DNA of 33,935 nucleotides from Nemertoderma westbladi (taxonomy: Eukaryota; Xenacoelomorpha; Nemertodermatida; Nemertodermatidae). Positions 1 to 11,276 of this stretch are shown one piece after another. The stretch spans positions 1-33,935 of the forward strand of contig JAUCBJ010002886.1 of the NCBI GenBank assembly GCA_032718475.1. The letters run 5' to 3'. Every line of letters starts with the position of its first letter. Position 1 is the stretch's first letter. Below the pieces are notes generated by a model. That model did no database searches. It had not been told where the DNA came from and saw nothing but the letters and a program-made list of their open reading frames with translations. Position numbers and translations under genes: made by a program.

Positions 1-530
1 CCTACTCCACCCTTCGGTAAAGTAGAAGCCACTGCTCTAATAACCATAGCACTCTGATACTCATGAGACTTACCTAGCCAATCTAATTGTCTGCAGATCT
101 CCTGAATTTCATCGGAAAACTCTATAATCCCGTTGCTAATAAACTTTCGGGGCGCTACCAACTTTGCATACAAATACCCAGCTATGTTATTCCTATTACC
201 ATACCTGATGTTTAGTGTATCCCAAACTTGTCTTAATCCGTCTGGATGTCCAATAAACTTTAACGCCATTAACTTGGGAGATCCTTCCAAGCACTCGATG
301 AGGAATCTAAGTTTCTCTCCATTAGATAGTACAGAGTTCTGTATGTTATCTTTGTAATATTCATTAAAAGGTAACCATTTCATCTCATCTCCATTGAACT
401 TGACGATCTCTCCCACCTTCACCGCTTGCCGGGCTTCGGTTCTAGCCATTTGACGCGTAAAACTTTCTTGAGCCATCGTATTATTGAATAGAGAATTATC
501 GGTATATAAGTTTCTCGGATTATTATAAGT
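1..530 (-). pseudogene. BEL/Pao gag, DUF1759-like part, in shifted frame
   Basis: This frame is open from 530 to the window edge and contains MAQESFTRQ, then VKFNGDEMKWLPF, then a helical segment with GSPKLMALKFIG and VWDTLNIRYGN. That order (F-x-G-D-x2-x-W-x-PF, then GxPK...L...YG) is the pattern of the DUF1759/Pao gag core that precedes protease in BEL/Pao elements. It overlaps the end of the upstream gag frame by about 110 bases in a different register. Neither frame alone gives a complete gag, so this copy is probably inactive. Confidence 0.6.
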
Positions 531-2248
531 CTAGATGAGATATCATTATCAACAGGTTTATAATTACCCTTAATAGGGTTTACTATAGGAGTTTCTACTT
601 CGCTAGCAGTATAGATGCGTGTAGGCTCCACACCTTGCGCATGAGATACTTCAGACCTAACAGGTTGACACATTGTTACAAGGGGTGGTGGTATACCCTT
701 TTGTAAATTTACTAATTTATCACGTTCTAGCGCGATATTTTGCTGCACTTCTTGCAACTCTAGTCTACTTTCCCTTACTGTGCCCTTGAATTGCTGAACA
801 GTCTCCTGCATCTGCCCGAGCAGGAGATCCATCCCCCGCCGTCTCTCGTCCACCCATTCGACCGCCGAAGCGGGAGTCGCCAACGTTGTAGCGGGCGGAC
901 GAGGGACAACGGGCGACAAACCATGAATATTTCGCTCGGGGTCCAGGACCTGAACTGTCTCCTGGGCAGTTCTACGGGGCACAGGTAGCTTAGTGCTATG
1001 CAGAGGGAATTTAGAGGTAGTTTCAGGGAGCACAGGTGTGTCTATCACCGAAGGGGTGATTTCAAGAACAGGCCCAATTATTTCAGGCTCATCTACTATA
1101 GTAGGGAGTCTTTCTATTTGAATTATTTGGTCTGTGGGCTCTGTACTACCTAAGTTGGTGTTATTTAGTTGCCTTCTAACAGCTGGAGGCAAATCAGGCA
1201 ATTTCTGACGGTGGAATGTTCTTTTACGTCTGCTTAGGTGAGATCTATTTCCTTTGCCTTCAGTATCGGTGGTATCGCCTTCCTCAGATGATGTATATCC
1301 CTGTCTTTTGGGAGTAGATCGATTCATCATCTGCATATTACTAGCTGTTAACTGTTTATTTATGCAGTCTTGATTCTCCTGAATGTTTTCCAATTCTAGT
1401 TGGGTGGTTTCTTCAGCCGCTCTCCGTTCTGCTTCTGCTACTGCCTCTGCCGCCTTTCTTTCCGCTTCGGCCGCTTTTCTTTCGGCTTCTACTGCTGCAG
1501 CTGCCGCTTTTCTTTCCGCTTCGGCCGCTTTTCTTTCAGCTTCTGCCACTGCTGCTGCTACTGCCGCTGCCTTTCTGTCTTCTATAAGTTTTTTCTTTAC
1601 TTGCTCTTCTTGGACTCTAGTGATGCGGAGGAGTTCATCAAATTTAGCTTGGTTCGCAGCTAACATTTCCGCATCGATGGCATCCAACACAAGCTTGGTT
1701 CCTTCACTATTAGGGCTAAGCCCCTCCAGCCTTCTCCTCAACTCTTCATCTCCTACAAAGCGTTGATAGTCTGACAGATAGATGTCAATGGCATCTCTCT
1801 TTCGCGGCCCCTCCGCTGTCCCTTCGCTTTCTTCTTGAGAAGAAGTGGTGTCGGTTGATTCTTCATAGGTTGGCCGTTCATCATAAACCGTATCCGCCAT
1901 CTTCGCTCCGCGTTCGGGCGTCCGCTCAACAGTATCCGAACTACTGGAGCTCTCGGGCCGCTGACAACTAGGTTCTTGGCTAGGAGGTTGCTGCTGTTTG
2001 GCAGCTGCTTCTTGATCCCGCTTAACTTGGGCCCGAGTACCGATGATAGACCTACGGCGCTTCACTAACTTCGCGAATTGCGAAATTGCTTCTACTAACC
2101 TAGGTTCTGACACAGCTACTGTAGGGGTTGTCTTTCTTACAGTAGGAGGGGTTTCAGACCTCGGTCTGGGATTCTCTATACTCCTATCTGATAAACAGAC
2201 TGTTGTTTCTAGGAGACTATCTGACAGAGTTTGCCTTGTGTCAGACAT
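419..2248 (-). CDS. BEL/Pao gag, N-terminal part (609 aa)
   Basis: Probable gag N-terminal region of a BEL/Pao retrotransposon, a structural protein for the virus-like particle. The 609-aa frame starts at an ATG at 2248. It has an acidic, Ser/Thr-rich N-terminus, then a long charged coiled coil near residues 200-285 built from AEAERKAA-type heptads, and a second coiled coil near residues 480-535. The frame ends at a TGA at 419-421, while the gag-like sequence continues in the frame one base away, which indicates a single-base indel (or, less likely, a frameshift signal) between about 421 and 530. The antisense frames here are shadows of the Ala/Glu-rich repeat. The role is inferred from the downstream gag-like domain and general architecture. 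Confidence 0.6.
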   Translation of the reverse strand: MSDTRQTLSDSLLETTVCLSDRSIENPRPRSETPPTVRKTTPTVAVSEPRLVEAISQFAKLVKRRRSIIGTRAQVKRDQEAAAKQQQPPSQEPSCQRPESSSSSDTVERTPERGAKMADTVYDERPTYEESTDTTSSQEESEGTAEGPRKRDAIDIYLSDYQRFVGDEELRRRLEGLSPNSEGTKLVLDAIDAEMLAANQAKFDELLRITRVQEEQVKKKLIEDRKAAAVAAAVAEAERKAAEAERKAAAAAVEAERKAAEAERKAAEAVAEAERRAAEETTQLELENIQENQDCINKQLTASNMQMMNRSTPKRQGYTSSEEGDTTDTEGKGNRSHLSRRKRTFHRQKLPDLPPAVRRQLNNTNLGSTEPTDQIIQIERLPTIVDEPEIIGPVLEITPSVIDTPVLPETTSKFPLHSTKLPVPRRTAQETVQVLDPERNIHGLSPVVPRPPATTLATPASAVEWVDERRRGMDLLLGQMQETVQQFKGTVRESRLELQEVQQNIALERDKLVNLQKGIPPPLVTMCQPVRSEVSHAQGVEPTRIYTASEVETPIVNPIKGNYKPVDNDISSRLIIIRETYIPIILYSIIRWLKKVLRVKWLEPKPGKR

Positions 2249-3566
2249 GTTTGTTTGTACAGTTGGATGCCTACTGCTATATTACAGTCTAAGCAAGTCT
2301 AGTAATTCAGTATTAACTGTTAGCCTAGTAATTAATTATCGATACTGCTACTCAGTGTAGCGTGATATATATATAATATATTAGAATACCGGTATGCTTA
2401 TAGTATATATAACTATATAAGTATTATTACAGACTAGGTTTATCACAGAATACCGGTATAATTTTAGTACAAATATATATAAATATATAATAGGCCTATC
2501 GGGAATACCGGTATACAGTTTACAGTTTGTAGTTTATATAATTCTAGACTAGAATTAATTACAGAATACCGGTATGATTTCAACCTAAAATTTATAGAAA
2601 TAAATATAATAAGCCTATTGTAAATACCGGTATGTCAATTATTTTAGAATAATTGAATTTCTGAATTTTAAGGGTTACTTGGTTACTTTAACTTACTTTA
2701 TTACCGTTATTTAAGCAGTAGTCCAACTGATATTGAGACCTAATTGTTGTATGGCAGGCCTACTATTTATAAATCGTTTGAGTTGATTTATAATATATAT
2801 ATACCCGTTTAATGGGTTTTGTCAATGTTGAAATAAATGTTATTATTTCTGGGGAGTAATCACTACACAAAGCGGTGCGCTTTCAGTGAAGTGTTACTTA
2901 TAGGACACTAAAACAAATAATGCTAATTTACCTAAGTTACTTAATACTACAAATTACGTACAATTCGGGTGAGATTACAATCTCTAAATAAACACAAAAA
3001 TTTACAAAAAACACAAAATACGAATTTTCAGGGTAATTTTACAAGAAGTCTACAAACCAGCCTAACAAAGGGTTAGAATCTGGTTATTACAACGGACAGG
3101 GTACTACGGTATTTGAAAATAATAAGTAGTAGTAAATACACTGCGTTGTCCAGATAGGAAAATACCACCGCCTGACGACCTATAGCCGTATCGCTATAGG
3201 TACTACGTTATGTATCACGGAGTGTTCCTACCTAGAAGTTAATAGAGCTAATCGAACGTGCCTATCAACCACTTTACAACACAAATATAATGCCTACACT
3301 AATTACTCTCGGAAAGCACTGTACACTAAACCCTAAATTAGGTACGAGTACTTGTACAACATATAATCAGTAGTTAAATATACTTGAACAGCTAAAAGAA
3401 CCACGGCATCTGCTGGAGTGACCGGTGCACAAAATCACCAGTCTTTACCTACGCCAAGCAGCCCGTGTAGTACCGGGGTTAATTTAACTATAGCGGTATG
3501 TATAACAAACACAATTACTGTAGGAACAAACTTGGGGAATGAATGTTGCGAATAATCGCATAAACT
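2249..3566. other. Noncoding, AT-rich; no gene seen
   Basis: No convincing reading frame or exon. The first few hundred bases are probably leader or LTR of the minus-strand BEL element. The only structure I see is the set of spaced ACCGGT motifs listed separately. Confidence 0.5.
2384..2633. repeat. Five spaced copies of (G)AATACCGGTAT
   Basis: The 11-12 base word containing the palindrome TACCGGTA occurs at 2384, 2448, 2503, 2564 and 2622, spaced 64, 55, 61 and 58 bases. The spacers are AT-rich and only loosely alike, so this is either a decayed tandem repeat or a motif held within a BEL LTR or leader. Confidence 0.7.
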
Positions 3567-4142
3567 CTGAATAATAAATATTACGCTACGCGTACAAACC
3601 ACTCAAACAAAATGCAGACCGAACACTGACAGACTACTATCAAGCCTAAACAAACTACGGTATATGCAGACTCCGAAATGATTAGGTAGTATGCGTTCTA
3701 ACCCAGTAGTACGACTTATTCTTTAGTTGGGGGTTTACCTTACAGCATTCGCTGCCCCTACTTCCTAACCGTTCTTTATCGGACAAGGCTCTACACACAC
3801 TACAATCCGTTCAGACCTAATAACAGCCAGACAACTATCCAGCCTACAAATTATCTGAATAAATATTATACGCTACCCGTACAGACTTACACAAACAAAG
3901 TACAGACTAAACGATGGCAGACTACTCTCAAGCCTAAATAAACTACAGGACATGCAGACTCCGAAATGATTAGGTAGTATGCGTTCTAACCCAGTAGTAC
4001 GACTTATTCTTTAGTTGGGGGTTTACCTTACAGCATTGGCTGCCCCTACTTCCTAACCGTTCTTTATCGGACAGATGATCTACACACACTGCAATCCGTT
4101 CAGACTTAACAACAATCAGACAACAGCTCAGCCTACAAATTG
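3567..4142. repeat. 288-bp tandem duplication
   Basis: Two adjacent units, 3567-3854 and 3855-4142. The block starting CTCCGAAATGATTAGG at 3671 recurs at 3959, and over about 100 bases the two are nearly identical. The remainder is clearly alignable but more diverged. No coding capacity in either unit. Confidence 0.85.
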
Positions 4143-4322
4143 TCTGTACAATCTGATCAGGCTTACACGCCTTCTGTTCAATACTGGCCTACAAACAAAT
4201 AAAACCGACAGAAACAAGTAAAATCTCAATAAAAAACCAGGGCGGCCGTTCCCTGATTAAGTACTAAGACCTACCGGTATATAATTATCAAATTCGAATA
4301 ATACTAATGTACTTATACAGGA

Positions 4323-4474
4323 AGTACCGGTTAGGACAGTTGGGCCTACGGACCTACAGAAGTACCGGTTCTGGCAGTTGGACCTACGGACTTACGGCAG
4401 TACCGGTTCTGGCAGTTGGGCCTACTGACCTACAGAAGTACCAGTTCAGGTTTACCGGTCAACCGGTACTTTCA
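4323..4474. repeat. 38-bp tandem repeat, four units
   Basis: Units start with AGTACCGGTT (or AGTACCAGTT) at 4323, 4361, 4399 and 4437, an exact 38-base period. Each contains a GGCAGTTGG-like and a CCTACGGACCTAC-like part. The 76-aa frame running through it (4307-4537) is a by-product of the repeat. Confidence 0.85.
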
Positions 4475-5856
4475 ACTTTATTACTTACTGCAATAAAGAA
4501 GCTATATCCGTTATTGTTCTTACCAGAACAATATTAAACTGTATTTAGTGCCTACACTGCAATACAGACAATATATCCGTTATTGTTCGCGCTTTCAGAC
4601 CTTTGGCAGTTTAACCCGCCAAATTAGGATGTCTTCTAGATAATAATTCGCTTTTAGCCTATGACAAGTATTTGATTCACTACACTAGTTGAAACCAATC
4701 TGTGCGCGATCATTCACCCGTTGGATATACCCGGGAGATTGATTTCGACAGCTTAATCGTATTGCTATGTAAGCCTAATGTATTATTCGACTGACAGTAT
4801 TATATAATCTCTGACAATATTATTCACCTTCGGGGAATATTAACAGTTCCTTTAGGACGTGGCGCTCTATCTATATAAACAGAGTTATGACTTAAACTAC
4901 TCACAACGATATGGCTTAGTTACAATTCACATATATGGCGCATTCTTTAGGAAATGCTTCGTTATCAGTCTCACTCATACACAATGCTGCACAATACTGC
5001 ACACTAATCTGCCGATCTTCACTGATTTTAGTCACATATAAAAGGAACACGGACCGAATCATGTAGGGTCTATCAAATAACATTAGATTCACTTCAAACC
5101 ACTTTAACATAAGTCACAATTGTTATATGTAACCCTTCTCTCTTACCTTCGGTATATCAAGAATATTGGGTTTCGGGGTTATTTATCGTTATTCCAAATA
5201 TAATAATTCATCAACCATATTATGAAGAACTGACAGTAAATAGCAGTATAACAATATAAAGTATGCACAGGTTGTTTGATTAGGTATGGTATGTTATGTT
5301 GTGATAAATGCAGATAACGGATATATGTCCTTATAATTAAGCCTACTAGTGTAAGGCTAAAGCCGTTCTTCCTGGCTTAGAATCACCAACAACACTAAAA
5401 ACTGAAAAGAAAAACTATAAGAATACCAGCTACCCTTATTCTACAAAGATCTCACCCACCACAGAGAATGAGCATACAGATAGGAAATTCAGTTCAGTAG
5501 ATCTGTGATAGGTCAAAATCAAAACCAACTCAAATCCTATTGGTAGATACAGAAAGCAGGGCTATGGGGCAACGTGGCAATATCAGCCGTTAGCCGTCGT
5601 CATGGTAGCGACACTGTTTTCAAGAGTATCGAGCTTTTTACGTCACGAAATTGCAGATTATGTCCTCTAAAGTACAAATACAGAAGAAATGGCTTTTATG
5701 TCCTCCAAAACACCAGTACAGCAAGGACACGGCCTTTTTATGCCTGGTAAACCAACCACAGAGTACTTTACGGGGATAATAACCGGCTAATTACGCAAAA
5801 GCTTTTACATATATCATATACCACAACCAGCCCGTAAGTAATCTACCGGTATCTAA
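4475..5856. other. Noncoding; no gene seen
   Basis: Short frames on both strands (for example 4859-5041 and 4916-5110) overlap each other antisense and carry no recognisable motif. No repeat structure is obvious apart from scattered ACCGGT sites. Confidence 0.5.
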
Positions 5857-6665
5857 ATATCTGGCAGTAAGCCAAACTGCAACTCTTTAAAACAGAAACT
5901 CTATATTTCGTTAATAAATGTTGCCTTTGAAAAGCAATATGTCGATTTTGTAAATAAAATTGTACAGGATTCGAACCACCCACTACATGAACAGCTTGTG
6001 ATTAACAAATCAGCTCCTGCTACCAGAAGTGAATATATTTTACCAGCTATACGAACTCGAAACGTTTTAGTGACTCATTTATTCCTACTGCTATGCGATA
6101 TTTGATAAGCGGTACAATTCCTACATATTTGCTTACATAAATAAACCTTGATGAACTTTACCCACAGCTTTTAGTGTTTTTACCCATATTATTTTATAAA
6201 CAAACTAAATGTTTTATTTAATTAATGGTGATTGTTTTCCTCTATATGTAATTAGACCCTTTTACTATGTTTGTTTTTACTTAAATTATTTTTATTATAT
6301 TTTACTAAATTATTTTATGAACCAAATATTTATGAACCATAAAAGAGAATCAACCTACAATTAATTAATTATGATTATTTATATTTTGATCTATAACTTA
6401 TCCCGTTTTAACATATGAACTGCATACCGTTTATTGAAAGTTGCTATAATTAATTATTTTTAATTATTTTATTTCAGATTTAAATTGAATGCTTAATTGT
6501 TGTACCGGTACAAAATGTTGTATGCTTATCATGTATGGTTTATTGTTTATAGTATCAGTATGTATATTCCTTTTTACATGTTTTGTACAGGAATTAAAAC
6601 GAATCAATAAATCAATCAATCATATCTGGCAGTAAGCCAAACTGCAACTCTTTAAAACAGAAACT
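5857..6665 (+). mobile_element. Insertion flanked by an exact 44-bp direct repeat
   Basis: The 44 bases at 5857-5900 (starting ATATCTGGCAGTAAGCC) recur exactly at 6622-6665 and bracket 721 bases. The insert ends just before the right repeat in an A-rich tail with AATC repeats, as expected of the 3' end of an element copied by target-primed reverse transcription in plus orientation. On the opposite strand near 5965-6030 there is a tRNA-like segment including GGTTCGAATCC, similar to a pol III B box. No protein-coding capacity. A chance local duplication is the alternative. Confidence 0.55.
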
Positions 6666-7822
6666 GCTTCAGTCTGAACTGGTCGATAGACAAACCGGCT
6701 CTGTTCAACAGTAACTATTAATTTATAATTTTGTTTAAATAGATTATAAATTACTGACCCCTGCTACATACAGACTATAGAATGTTTCAGCAGTCAGAAT
6801 CAATTATTAAAAATAATAATTAAAGTTTTAGAATTCAGTTTCAAATTTAAACTTCCCTCTCAATATCACACTGCTTACAACAGTGATAATTTGTTTGGCA
6901 ATTAAGATAGTAGAGTTTCGAACTGCTTAACTGCACAATGTTGAGTTTGGTCATGAATATGGTCGAGTTTGGATCTATAATTTGCATTTTCCAAACTCTA
7001 CCAAATCCAAACTCTACATTGCTTATGTCAAACACTCACATTTTATCTCATAGAACTAATTTGAATAACCACTAATCGGTAAAGACTTATTTTTCTGGAA
7101 GACAAAGTAAATGATTATGTGATTTGCATCATTACAATATAAAGACGGCGTTGGCAAATTTTTGGCAGAACTTGAAAGTTACAATCCAAACTCTACATTT
7201 TTATCTCAAAATAATATATTTAACAATTTGGAGGCTTGTATTATTTTCCAGACAAAAGTAATATAGATAAGCAGTGATGTACCTGAAAGGATAATCCTAA
7301 TACATAGGCTTTACTTTAAGAGTAAAATGGATCCACATAAACTAGTTTGAAGATTGCAGCAACTGTATCTTTACAGTCTAGTATTATACTAATATTATCG
7401 ATTTTTTCGACATGCAGTTTTAAACGTGCACCCAAATCCACCAGAGGCCTAACTTATGTCGTTAATATAGTTGAAAGACCAGGCCACCTTTACTATCTCA
7501 GAAATCACATTGCTTCTCCGCATTGTAAGTGTAGATCACCTTGCACGTTGAGTCACAGTTAGTATACACTTCTTGTTTCAGGCAAAGTATACAAAATACT
7601 CTACAGAAGCAGAAGGTATTTTACGTATAAATATGGCCATTAAAAAAACCTTTGAATCTTAATTTTATATATATTAATATATACATATTTTATATATGTT
7701 GCAGAGTTTGTCGAGCTTGTTCGAATGAGCTATCGATGGTCACAATTGGTCCATTGGTTCAAAAGTTATGACCACTCAAAGTTTTTAATATTTTTTTTCA
7801 CTTTTCGTGGGCGGGACCTGCT
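6666..7822. other. Noncoding; no gene seen
   Basis: AT-rich. The frames at 6847-7035 and 7347-7562 have no motif and no splice-site support. The phrase 'ccaaactctaca' recurs several times between 6960 and 7200. Confidence 0.5.
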
Positions 7823-7939
7823 TGCAAAGGTCACTTTTCAGCTTTAAAGACCCTTGTTTATTTAAGTAAACCTCCCTCGCTGCGCTCGCTCGGTACATAA
7901 ATAAACTCGGGTCGTAACGCTGAAAAGTGCTACTTTGCA
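7823..7939. repeat. Inverted repeat (foldback element), about 42-bp arms
   Basis: The left arm 7823-7863 (TGCAAAGGTCACTTTTCAGC...) pairs with the right arm 7898-7939 (...GCTGAAAAGTGCTACTTTGCA). The loop holds a second GC-rich palindromic stretch, CCCTCGCTGCGCTCGCTCGG. This is typical of a short non-autonomous DNA element. The ends may extend further than marked. Confidence 0.7.
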
Positions 7940-8104
7940 CATAATGATGTAAATAGTTATTATAACACTATAAAGATTTGTTCATTTTCATGGTAAACTG
8001 AGAAAAAAAACTAAAAACAAACCGAACACAAAATACTAAAATTGATATAATAAAATATTAAATATGTGCAATTAATAAAATAAAATTATATGGTCCAACC
8101 ATAC

Positions 8105-8290
8105 CTTATCCGTATACACGTCATCTTCGGCCAGTTTAACCAAAGAATCTAAATGGGCCTTTAGCGCCGCTGCATCCATACCAGACGTGTTGGTTTTGAG
8201 TGCTACAGTGAATATTTCATTTAGGAAAGTTTCAGCTTCGTTGATACAAGTTTCCAGTTGATTAATCTTATCCAAAGCTTTTCTAGTTTC
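8105..8290 (-). CDS. Exon of spectrin-repeat protein (62 codons)
   Basis: Minus-strand exon with a good acceptor (TTCTACTGTTTAG before 8290) and donor (AAG|GTATGG after 8105). It is 186 bp long and phase 0 at both ends, and encodes ETRKALDKINQLETCINEAE and onward to DDVYTDK. It joins in phase to the exon at 13954-14126: placed after that exon's WKLVRRQLQERLH it makes a segment that aligns without gaps to the WKIILESSQDQLH segment of the preceding repeat. It is therefore the first half of the next spectrin-type helical repeat. The following exon was not found in the window. Likely a large cytoskeletal or nuclear-envelope linker (nesprin- or dystrophin-like), but the exact family is not determined. 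Confidence 0.7.
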
Positions 8291-9164
8291 CTAAACAGTA
8301 GAATAAAACATTAACAACCTCGAGTTAATAATGCAAATATTAGTTACCATAGAAACTTATGTGTAACCATAAATATTGTGACAAACTGGTGCATCTTACA
8401 CGAACAACGCCATCACAAATACTTGTTCTAGACATTTTCAGCCGTTACCCGCAGTTTCTCGCTAGCGAAACTGAAAAGAGGGAGTTGATTTACTTTACTT
8501 TTGGCCGGCTATAAGATAACACTGTCCCTATAGCTAAAAATGACAGTCAATACTTGAAGTAAATAAAGTACGTATATTCTTAAATTGTTAGTTTTTCGCT
8601 CGAATATACCCCAAAATCGGGAGAAAAATTTTCACGTTTTTCCCTAGGAAAAAAAGTAACCCATAAGATTGTATTGATATTACTTTTTTCCCGGCAAAAA
8701 AGTAAAATAAAATATTTTTGATGGAATTTCTTAAATTTTACGTAGAAAGGGTTTGCACGTATTTTGAGAAAAATCCATGTATACACTCAAAAGTTATTGC
8801 AAATTTAGTGTCTGCGGGGCATTCATACTCCAAAACGGAACTCAATATCCAATATTGGTTTATGTAGATAAGCGGCACTCTCTACTTAAGTAATAAATAT
8901 TCGAGAACACTAAATTATTTAACATTGAGTAAGGCAGCATCATGAGTTGAAGAGTAATGTAATTTGTATTGCAGTAACTATGGAAGCATCATAGTAAAAT
9001 TATACAGTTCAATTTATTTCGTAACACTATATAAACAAATCTTTGCGATCCTATAGAGGCAGAGGCTCGAACCCGGTAACTAAGTTTTAAAGTTCCGCTT
9101 CTCGCCAGCCGCGTGTGTTGTGACCAAGACCACGGAGCACCCATTAAGAATTTATCATTACATG

Positions 9165-9275
9165 CAGTAGGCGGTGTTAGCTCAGCTTAGTCCTGAGATT
9201 TACCAGAGGAACTACCACGCTGACATTGAAACCTATGTGCCTGGTTCTAGCCCCAACAGTCTCCGTTAATATTTT
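9165..9275 (+). repeat. tRNA-derived SINE-like sequence
   Basis: TTAGCTCAGCTTAGTC (A-box like) is followed about 65 bases later by GGTTCTAGCCCC (B-box like), the spacing of a pol III internal promoter. It does not fold as a functional tRNA as far as I can see. On the minus strand at 9057-9090 there is another B-box-like GGGTTCGAGCC. This suggests a decayed tRNA-type SINE, perhaps two. Confidence 0.35.
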
Positions 9276-10137
9276 TTCACTGCGTGGGGAGCATTACCCT
9301 ACCACTGTATCTATTCATATCACGGTTGTTTCTTAATGAAATTCTTGCATAGTTTCATATTTGGAATCCTCGCATGCGGGCTTTTATAATGATACAAACC
9401 GGCTTGAGGAATGATCACGTTGCGAAGAGTGAGATTTCATAAGACGCTTCTTAAATCGCTTGCAAATAAAGAGTTGAAAGCCAGAATCGAACATTCTGGC
9501 TCAATCATCACTTCGTCGGTTGGTCGAAATAGTTGCGTTTCAAATATCAAGAAGCAATATTGTTAGCGAATCCAATCCGCCGCACCACCCAGTGAGAAGG
9601 TGGGGAATCCTGATTCACGAATTACGATTAAGTATGCAATATTATCCAACATAATATTGCATACCAGAAGGAAACAGGGCAATATAGTGCCAGTTGGAGA
9701 GAGATAGCAACATATCTCAGGGGGAAGCCAGCATAGGGCCAAAGGAGATAGGGAGTGGCCGAAGGGTAAACCAACCAATGGTGGGGCAGCACACCATCAA
9801 TTAGCGCGCATCTATTGGTAGGTCAAGTAGGTAGAGGTGAAACCTTGTAAGCAATAAGTATATAACCGTTACTCGATGTTAATTATAGTTCAGTTGGCTA
9901 TTAATCAGTGTTGAAGTCAAACGGTTTAAACCGTCGTCGTTACTGCTATTATTGTGCTATACTGATTGTGCTGTATTATACCGGTACTTATATATCAGAC
10001 ATTAATCAGTCGATAAACGAACTCTGTTATTTAAACGGCCTTCGGCCTTCAGTCTATTCCATCACGCTGGGCGGACGCGGCGACGCGTATTAGAACACGA
10101 GACAAACACCGGTCGGGATCATCAGCCAACTCAGCCA

Positions 10138-10158
10138 GGGGGGGGGGGGGGGGGGGGG
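10138..10158 (+). repeat. G21 homopolymer
   Basis: Uninterrupted run of 21 G. One of eight G or C tracts of 12 or more in this AT-rich window. Length in the assembly may be inaccurate. Confidence 0.95.
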
Positions 10159-11276
10159 TCTGTGTCATCATAAAATGGTATCGGTGTAGACTCCACTATA
10201 AACTCCACAATGAATAGCCTATACCAGGGCACGGCCCCACCAGACTTTACGACCCCTAATCCCAGGGCGTTTTTTTCACCGCTGCATTGTATAGTATGGG
10301 TTAATTGATAAATCGTGTGATGAAATAGGAATTTTGAGTTGTTAACATACATAATATATTATTAAACTTAGTAGTCTCATTACCAAATACTGAGTTTTGG
10401 ACATAAATAATGTGAGAACAACAAGGGAGACAACATTCTATAATAAACATAAAATACCAATTAAATATGAAAAACAATGTATGATATAACGGATAACCAA
10501 TAATATATGTGAATAACAATCCATGTATGATAATGCCATAATAGTAACTGCAAAAAGCAAAGAGTTCACCATTGCGGAAGGAACAAATTGTATTCATTAG
10601 TTATTTCAGCCAATCAAATAAACTCGTATTCAGCTATCCATTCTGCCTGCCTAGCTATGCCCTAGAAGGTCCACAAGGCCATGTTGCCCATAGTAACAGA
10701 GTAAACAATAGGGAATATTTGGCAGTGTTGCAGTATTTCAGTAGTAGTTAAGAATAATTAGCGTTCCTATGTTGACTGCTAGCGAATAATATACCGTAAC
10801 TCCATATTACAGGCTATATAAGTACGGGTACAGTGTATGTAACACAAGGTCATACGTACAAACAATTAATTATAAACCTCATTTAATATTGTAATTGTTT
10901 AATCCTCTGATTATACTTATAGGTAATGTAATTCCAGACGCACAGGATATACATTATTAATTCATTGATATTATATTAATTTAAATAATAGCTTGAATTC
11001 GTTTGTTACATTTTACTGTGGATGGGAGTGCTTTGTTTGTATATTGCATGATGTGGATTTATTCACCCCAGTCCAACCTAATTCAATAACAATATGTAAA
11101 GAGAACCGCATAAATCAGTCCCACGTTATTCATTTTATATTTTATAAAACATAATAACAGAAATAAACATTTATTTTTTACCTGGTAATAAAGTGTAAAT
11201 ATTTTCCCAAAACTACTAATATTATTTAGGATTCATTATTACATTACCCCAGCCTCTATTATAATATATAATAATA

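Larger units (their letters stand above)
1..2360 (-). mobile_element. BEL/Pao LTR retrotransposon, gag end, truncated by window edge
   Basis: Minus-strand element seen from its gag start at 2248 down to position 1, where it leaves the window, so protease and pol would lie beyond the left edge. Two overlapping open frames (419-2248 and 1-530) together look like a BEL/Pao gag polyprotein. The 5' LTR and primer-binding site should lie to the right of 2248, but without the partner LTR I cannot set its borders. The end at 2360 is nominal. Confidence 0.6.
8291..11276. other. Intron sequence of the spectrin-repeat gene; no exon seen
   Basis: Part of the 5.7-kb intron between the exons at 13954-14126 and 8105-8290. 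It holds SINE-like tRNA-related sequence near 9057-9275, a hairpin around 9480-9505 (AGCCAGAATCGAACATTCTGGCT), a 21-base G tract at 10138-10158, and otherwise AT-rich unique-looking DNA. The hydrophobic minus-strand frame 10301-10597 has no motif and I do not call it a gene. Confidence 0.5.

Noticed and set aside
1383-1766. Plus-strand frames of 127 and 87 aa rich in Ala/Ser and Cys/Phe
   Set aside because: They are antisense to the repeated Ala/Glu coiled coil of the gag frame; their composition follows directly from it.
9057-9125. Possible tRNA gene on the minus strand (GGGTTCGAGCC B box)
   Set aside because: The acceptor and anticodon stems do not pair; better explained as decayed SINE.
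10301-10597. 98-aa hydrophobic minus-strand frame
   Set aside because: No motif, no splice or poly(A) support, and typical of chance frames in AT-rich DNA.
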